A stretch of DNA of 64,000 nt from Xanthobacter dioxanivorans (GTDB lineage: Bacteria > Pseudomonadota > Alphaproteobacteria > Rhizobiales > Xanthobacteraceae), in contig NZ_CP063362.1 of NCBI RefSeq assembly GCF_016807805.1, positions 2,655,001-2,719,000 on the forward strand, in the 5' to 3' direction. The notes beneath the pieces were generated by a model. It was not told where the DNA came from, did no database searches, and saw nothing but the letters and a program-made list of their open reading frames with translations. Position 1 is the stretch's first letter. Every line of letters starts with the position of its first letter. Shown here piece by piece: positions 60,355-64,000 of this stretch. Made by a program: the position numbers and the translations under genes.

Positions 60355-60560
60355 GCGGCGGTTGACCGCGTGGTGGTCGCCCTCGCGCCGGGCCATGGTG
60401 CACAAGGCAGCCGGCGCGATGACGCCGAAGGCCTGCAGCCTCGGCTCGGCCGAGGCGACTTTCGGCAGACAGGGCTGCGTCTGCTCCGCCGAGGCGTGTC
60501 GCAGCACCGTGCCCATCACCTGCCTCTGCGCATGGCAGGCGGCGCCGTTGCGTGGCCGCC

Positions 60561-61439
60561 TCAGGATTGCCGGGGAGCCGAGGCGACCGCGCGCCAGGTT
60601 TGGAAGGTCTCGTCGTCGACGCCGTCGAGCACGACGCGCAGGGCCCGGGTGAAGGGCAGGGGGCCGGAGGCCTCCCCGATGGTGAGGGCCAGGTCGATGT
60701 CCTTGCGCAGGATCGCCTGCAGTGAGTCGAAGTCGGCGCGCGTGGCGGTCCAGGTGCCATAGGCCTCCGGCGCGTCCTTTGCCTGCGACGTGAAAAAATT
60801 GCGCCCGGTGCCGGCTTCGAACACGGGGATGGCGTCGGGAAGGCGGATGCCGTTGGCGCCGGCGATGCGGTAGGCCTCCGCCGCCACCATGAGCGTGGTG
60901 ATGCCGACGAGGTTGTTGACGATCTTGGTGGCCTGCCCGGCGCCGAGAGGACCGCAGTGGAAGATCGCGCTGCCCATGGCTGCCATCAGCGGCCGCAGCG
61001 CCGCGCAATCCTCCTCGCGCCCGCCCATGATGATGGCGAGGGAGCCGTCGCGCGCCTTCACCGCGCCGCCGCTGACGGGGGCATCGACCACGGGCACACC
61101 GGTGGGCTCCAGCTCCTGCGCCAGCGCGCGCATGGTCTCCGGCGCGAGCGTGCCCATGACGACCAGCATCGGCGTGCGGCCGTCGAGCCCCTCGCGCAGC
61201 CCGCCTTCGCCGAGGACCACCGCGCGGGCCTGCTCGGGTGTTGCCACCAGCACGATGACGGCATCGCAGCCGGCGCAGTCCGCGGCGCGGGTGACGCAGC
61301 GCACACCCAGCGCGGCAAACGGGGCACGGGCGGCCTCGCTGCGGTCGCAGACGGTGAGGTCGAAGCCGGCTTTGCGGATGTTCATGGCCATCGGCGCGCC
61401 CATGGCGCCGACACCGATGACGGCGACGGATCGGATCAT
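60561..61439 (-). CDS. Beta-hydroxyacid dehydrogenase (3-hydroxyisobutyrate dehydrogenase family)
   Basis: 292 residues. SVAVIGVGAMGAPMAMNIRK, the DAPVSGGAVKARDGSLAI substrate motif, CGPLGAGQATKIVNNLVG with catalytic Lys, and an all-helical C-terminal domain. It oxidises a beta-hydroxy acid with NAD(P). The start ATG 61439 lies 11 bp after the SDR stop. Converges on the hydroxylase gene. The 206 bp between them hold no recognisable gene. Substrate unknown. Confidence 0.82.
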   Translation of the reverse strand: MIRSVAVIGVGAMGAPMAMNIRKAGFDLTVCDRSEAARAPFAALGVRCVTRAADCAGCDAVIVLVATPEQARAVVLGEGGLREGLDGRTPMLVVMGTLAPETMRALAQELEPTGVPVVDAPVSGGAVKARDGSLAIIMGGREEDCAALRPLMAAMGSAIFHCGPLGAGQATKIVNNLVGITTLMVAAEAYRIAGANGIRLPDAIPVFEAGTGRNFFTSQAKDAPEAYGTWTATRADFDSLQAILRKDIDLALTIGEASGPLPFTRALRVVLDGVDDETFQTWRAVASAPRQS

Positions 61440-61450
61440 TGCTCTTTGCC

Positions 61451-62203
61451 TCAGGAAATGGTCACGCCGCTGTCCACGGACAGGACCTGACCGGTGACCA
61501 CGCGGGATTCGTCGCTGCCGAGATAGACGGCCATCTCGGCGATGTCGTTGGGCCGGCACGGACCGAGCAGGTGCTGGCCGGCGAGCCGCCGCAATTCCTC
61601 GCGCCCGGCCATCAGCTCCTCCACGCGGGGCGTCAGCACGAGGCCGGGGGCGATGGCGTTCACACGGATCTTGTCGGGGGCATACTCGACGGCCATGGAG
61701 CGCGTCATCGCCGCAACCCCGCCCTTCGCCGCGGTGTAGCAGTCGCGTTCCGGCAGGGCCATCAGCGCCACCATGGAAGACAGGTTGATCACAGAGCCGC
61801 CGCCGGCCCGCACCATCTCGGGAATGGCGTGCTTGCAGCACAGGAAGGTGCCGTAGAGGTCGAGGCGGATGACGCGCCAGAACTCCTCGTCGGGCGCCTG
61901 CGTCACCCGCGCGTCCGCCGCGCTCGATCCGCCGGCGATGTTGCACAGGATGTCGATCCGGCCGAACTGCGCCACGGTGCGCGCGATGGCGACCTTCACC
62001 GCATCCGGGTCGGTGATGTCGCAGGCAAGGGCGAGACCGCGCTCGCCGGCCGCCGCGTCCCTGATGGCATCGCCCACGGCCTCGGCGCCGATGTCGACCG
62101 CCGCGATGCGCGCCCCTTCCGCGATGTAGCGGGCGCAGGTCTGCCGGCCGATGCCGCCGGCGGCGCCGGTGAGGAACGCGACCTTGCCATCAAGCCTTGC
62201 CAT
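61451..62203 (-). CDS. SDR-family dehydrogenase
   Basis: 250 residues. TGAAGGIGRQTCARYIAEGA, Asp in AAVDIG (NAD-type), CNIAGGSSAADARVTQ, LSSMVALMALPE, YTAAK, VTGQVLSVDSG. The NNAG motif is CNIAG. GGGAGG lies five bases before ATG 62203, which is preferred over the adjacent GTG. Between an enoate-reductase-like gene and the beta-hydroxyacid dehydrogenase, so a role in oxidising or reducing a ring-derived alcohol is inferred. Confidence 0.8.
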   Translation of the reverse strand: MARLDGKVAFLTGAAGGIGRQTCARYIAEGARIAAVDIGAEAVGDAIRDAAAGERGLALACDITDPDAVKVAIARTVAQFGRIDILCNIAGGSSAADARVTQAPDEEFWRVIRLDLYGTFLCCKHAIPEMVRAGGGSVINLSSMVALMALPERDCYTAAKGGVAAMTRSMAVEYAPDKIRVNAIAPGLVLTPRVEELMAGREELRRLAGQHLLGPCRPNDIAEMAVYLGSDESRVVTGQVLSVDSGVTIS

Positions 62204-62215
62204 CACGTCCTCCCG

Positions 62216-64000
62216 TCAGAGTGTCCAGCCGGCGCGCTCGCCATCAAGGATGGCGATGTCCACCTGCCGGGGCGCCAACGCATCGCCCACCACGTGGATC
62301 TCGATGCCGCTGCCGGCGAACGCGCGCGCCAGCGCATCGTTCGCGGTGTTGCCCATCGCCAGGATCACCGGGCCGTCATGGCTGATCCGGTGCCGGGCTC
62401 CGCCATATCTCGCCTCGCAGACGAGGCCGCCCGGCTCGATCGCGGTGACGAAGGTCGCCGGGACAACGCCGACGCCCAACGCCGCGAGGCGCCGGTACAG
62501 CGCCGGCGCATGATGGACCGGCAGGTCGGCGCCGGCATGCATGTGCGGGGTGACGATCGTGACAGCATGCCCGCGCTCCGCGAGCCTTTCCGCCGCGGCC
62601 GTGCCGGCGAGGTGCGGATCGTCCTCGATCACGATCACTGGTCCCGCGAAACGCGCGGGCGACAGGAACGCATCCCACGCCGTCCACACATGGGGCAGAT
62701 CCGCGCCGTCGATGCCGGCCGCGCCGGGCCTGAGCGAGGTGTAGCCGTCCCGCCGCGGCGTGGAGCCGGTGGCGAGGACGATCGCCTCGAATCCCGAGTC
62801 GTCGAGGCGTGCGCGATCGGCCTTGGTGGAAAGGCGGATGTCGATGTCCAGCCGCTCCACCATCTCGATCTGCCAGCGGTGGATCTCGGCAAATCCCCGG
62901 CGCGAGCCGACCGCGCTCGTCATCAGGTTCTGGCCACCGAGCCGGTCGCTGCCCTCGAAGAGCGTGACCCGATGCCCGCGCTCGGCGGCGACGCGTGCCG
63001 CAGCGAGGCCGGCCGGGCCGCCCCCCACCACCGCCACCCGCTTCGCCCGCCCGGCGGGGCGCATGCGGCCGAGGCCGAGCTGGGCCTCGCGCCCGACGGC
63101 GGGATTGTGGATGCAGCCGACGCCGCGCCCCCGATCGAGCCCCACGATGCAGGACTGGTTCGAATAGGTGCAGACGCGGATGGCCGCGCGGTCCCCGCGC
63201 GCCGCCTTGAGCGGCAGCTCGGGGTCGGAAATCAGCGCCCGCGCCATGCCGATGAAGTCCGCCTGCCCGGCGGCGAGCACCGCCTCCGCCTCCTCCGGCG
63301 TGGCGATGCGGGAGCTGACACAGACCGGAAGGCCGCAGACCGCCTCCCGGATCGCGCCGGCCTCGGGGGCGAATTGCGCCCCTGGCGCGGTGATGTCGGC
63401 AATCCAGGCCGGATAATGCAGCGAGGTGAGACCGCTGACATTGAGATAGCTGATGCCTTCCGCCTTCAGCCGTGTCGCGATCTCCACCGCATCGACGAGT
63501 GCGAGCCCGCCCGGTACGTCGTCCCGGCCGTTAATCCGTGCGCCGACGAGGAAATCCGGGCCCGCCGCGGCACGGACTGCGCGCAGGGAGTCCAGCAGGA
63601 AGCGCATGCGATTTTCGAGCGAGCCGCCGTAGCGGTCCGTCCGCCTGTTGGTCGCGGGCGAGAGGAATTCGTGCAGCAGATAGCCCTGCGCCGCGAACAG
63701 CTCGACCCCGTCGGCGCCGGCCTCCTTCAGGTTCAGCGCCGCCTCGACCATGGTGGCGATGTATTCGGCGATGTCGTCCTCGGTCATCTCCCTCGGGATC
63801 TCCGCCGTGCGCGGGCAGGCCAGAGGGGAAGGGGAGACGAGCGGGAGCCCGTACGGGATCGTGCCGGGGGAACGCAGCTGGCGGCCGCTGATGTTGAGCT
63901 GGGAGACGAAAGAGGCCCCTTCCGCCTTGATCGCCTCAATCATGCGCCGGTAGTGCGGGAGGAGGCTGCGATCATTGGCGAGGTCAAGCCCGCCGAGCGG
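62216..64000 (-). CDS. NADH:flavin oxidoreductase / 2-enoate or 2,4-dienoyl-CoA reductase, partial at right edge
   Basis: The frame continues past base 64000, so the N-terminus is missing. The TIM-barrel has GADGVELFAAQGYLLHEFLS and RTDRYGGSLENRMRFLLDSL; then QADFIGMARALISDPELPLK, an FeS-cluster region and an FAD/NADH domain (VAVVGGGPAGLAAARVAAER). The iron-sulfur motif reads C-T-Y-S-N-Q-S-C, then x11-C, so Ser replaces the second Cys of the usual C-x2-C-x3-C-x11-C. It would reduce an alpha,beta-unsaturated acid, CoA ester or ketone, possibly an alicyclic enone. Confidence 0.82.
   Translation of the reverse strand, partial: PLGGLDLANDRSLLPHYRRMIEAIKAEGASFVSQLNISGRQLRSPGTIPYGLPLVSPSPLACPRTAEIPREMTEDDIAEYIATMVEAALNLKEAGADGVELFAAQGYLLHEFLSPATNRRTDRYGGSLENRMRFLLDSLRAVRAAAGPDFLVGARINGRDDVPGGLALVDAVEIATRLKAEGISYLNVSGLTSLHYPAWIADITAPGAQFAPEAGAIREAVCGLPVCVSSRIATPEEAEAVLAAGQADFIGMARALISDPELPLKAARGDRAAIRVCTYSNQSCIVGLDRGRGVGCIHNPAVGREAQLGLGRMRPAGRAKRVAVVGGGPAGLAAARVAAERGHRVTLFEGSDRLGGQNLMTSAVGSRRGFAEIHRWQIEMVERLDIDIRLSTKADRARLDDSGFEAIVLATGSTPRRDGYTSLRPGAAGIDGADLPHVWTAWDAFLSPARFAGPVIVIEDDPHLAGTAAAERLAERGHAVTIVTPHMHAGADLPVHHAPALYRRLAALGVGVVPATFVTAIEPGGLVCEARYGGARHRISHDGPVILAMGNTANDALARAFAGSGIEIHVVGDALAPRQVDIAILDGERAGWTL

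Noticed and set aside
60355..60560. Possible gene between the hydroxylase and the beta-hydroxyacid dehydrogenase
   Set aside because: Short frames here lack ribosome binding sites and family resemblance; treated as a convergent intergenic gap.
58747..61008. Long minus-strand open frame of about 750 codons under the isomerase and hydroxylase genes
   Set aside because: Antisense to well-supported gentisate-pathway genes; low-complexity product.
1..64000. CRISPR arrays, tRNA, rRNA and insertion sequences
   Set aside because: No regularly spaced identical repeats, no recognisable tRNA or rRNA segments, and no transposase-like proteins or paired terminal repeats were seen.

Overview
The window is GC-rich with densely packed, often overlapping genes (ATGA/GTGA junctions). 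Gene families (BadHI/AliAB/PimCD, a two-component system beside an ABC exporter, Ssu-type sulfonate uptake) suggest an alphaproteobacterium of the order Hyphomicrobiales, possibly Xanthobacter/Azorhizobium-like. That placement is inference from gene content. No rRNA, tRNA or CRISPR array was seen.

Layout. (1) 1-4286: an organosulfur acquisition operon on the minus strand (LLM monooxygenase, SsuC, SsuB, SsuA, partial SfnB-like oxidoreductase). (2) 4287-13223: a remnant of a DUF4143-type ATPase, an SH3-domain secreted protein, a DevBCA/MacAB-like exporter (HlyD protein, permease, ATPase) divergent from its probable two-component system, and three small exported proteins. (3) 13187-16167: a truncated acyl-CoA ligase ending in a perfect palindrome, a MaoC hydratase and a 3-hydroxyacyl-CoA dehydrogenase. 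(4) 16237-29431: a long minus-strand operon with a LivHMGFK-type transporter, two SDRs, an AliA-like ligase, a frameshifted enoyl-CoA hydratase, a BadH-like SDR, a fused CoA-transferase, a MenB/BadI-like ring hydrolase, a TetR regulator and a thioesterase. (5) 29459-42698: a nearly complete cyclohexanecarboxylate to pimeloyl-CoA pathway (AliA, AliB, hydratases, BadH, BadI, PimC, PimD, thiolase) with a BadR-like MarR regulator. (6) 42729-60354: a plus-strand cluster with SDRs, three FAD-dependent dehydrogenases (one 3-ketosteroid-dehydrogenase-like), a small membrane protein, a second LivHMGFK transporter, and the full 3-hydroxybenzoate/gentisate pathway. (7) 60561-64000: a minus-strand operon with an enoate-reductase-like flavoenzyme (partial), an SDR and a beta-hydroxyacid dehydrogenase.

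How the parts may fit. Region 5 should convert cyclohexanecarboxylate to its CoA ester, desaturate, hydrate and oxidise it, open the ring to pimeloyl-CoA and begin beta-oxidation. Region 4 looks like a parallel pathway for a related alicyclic acid, using a ring-hydrolase paralogue that lacks the BadI tyrosine and a fused CoA-transferase. Region 6 may use KstD-like desaturation to aromatise a hydroxylated or oxo alicyclic acid to 3-hydroxybenzoate, then degrade it through gentisate to fumarate and pyruvate. A shared GTATAC-containing operator before the FAD-dehydrogenase genes and before the gentisate genes supports that link.

Three operator families are visible: BadR-like (ATGTCAATKCATTGAYAT), TetR-like (TGAATANTCATTCA) and the CGTATACTG palindrome. 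The locus therefore reads as an alicyclic-acid catabolic island with two or three parallel routes.
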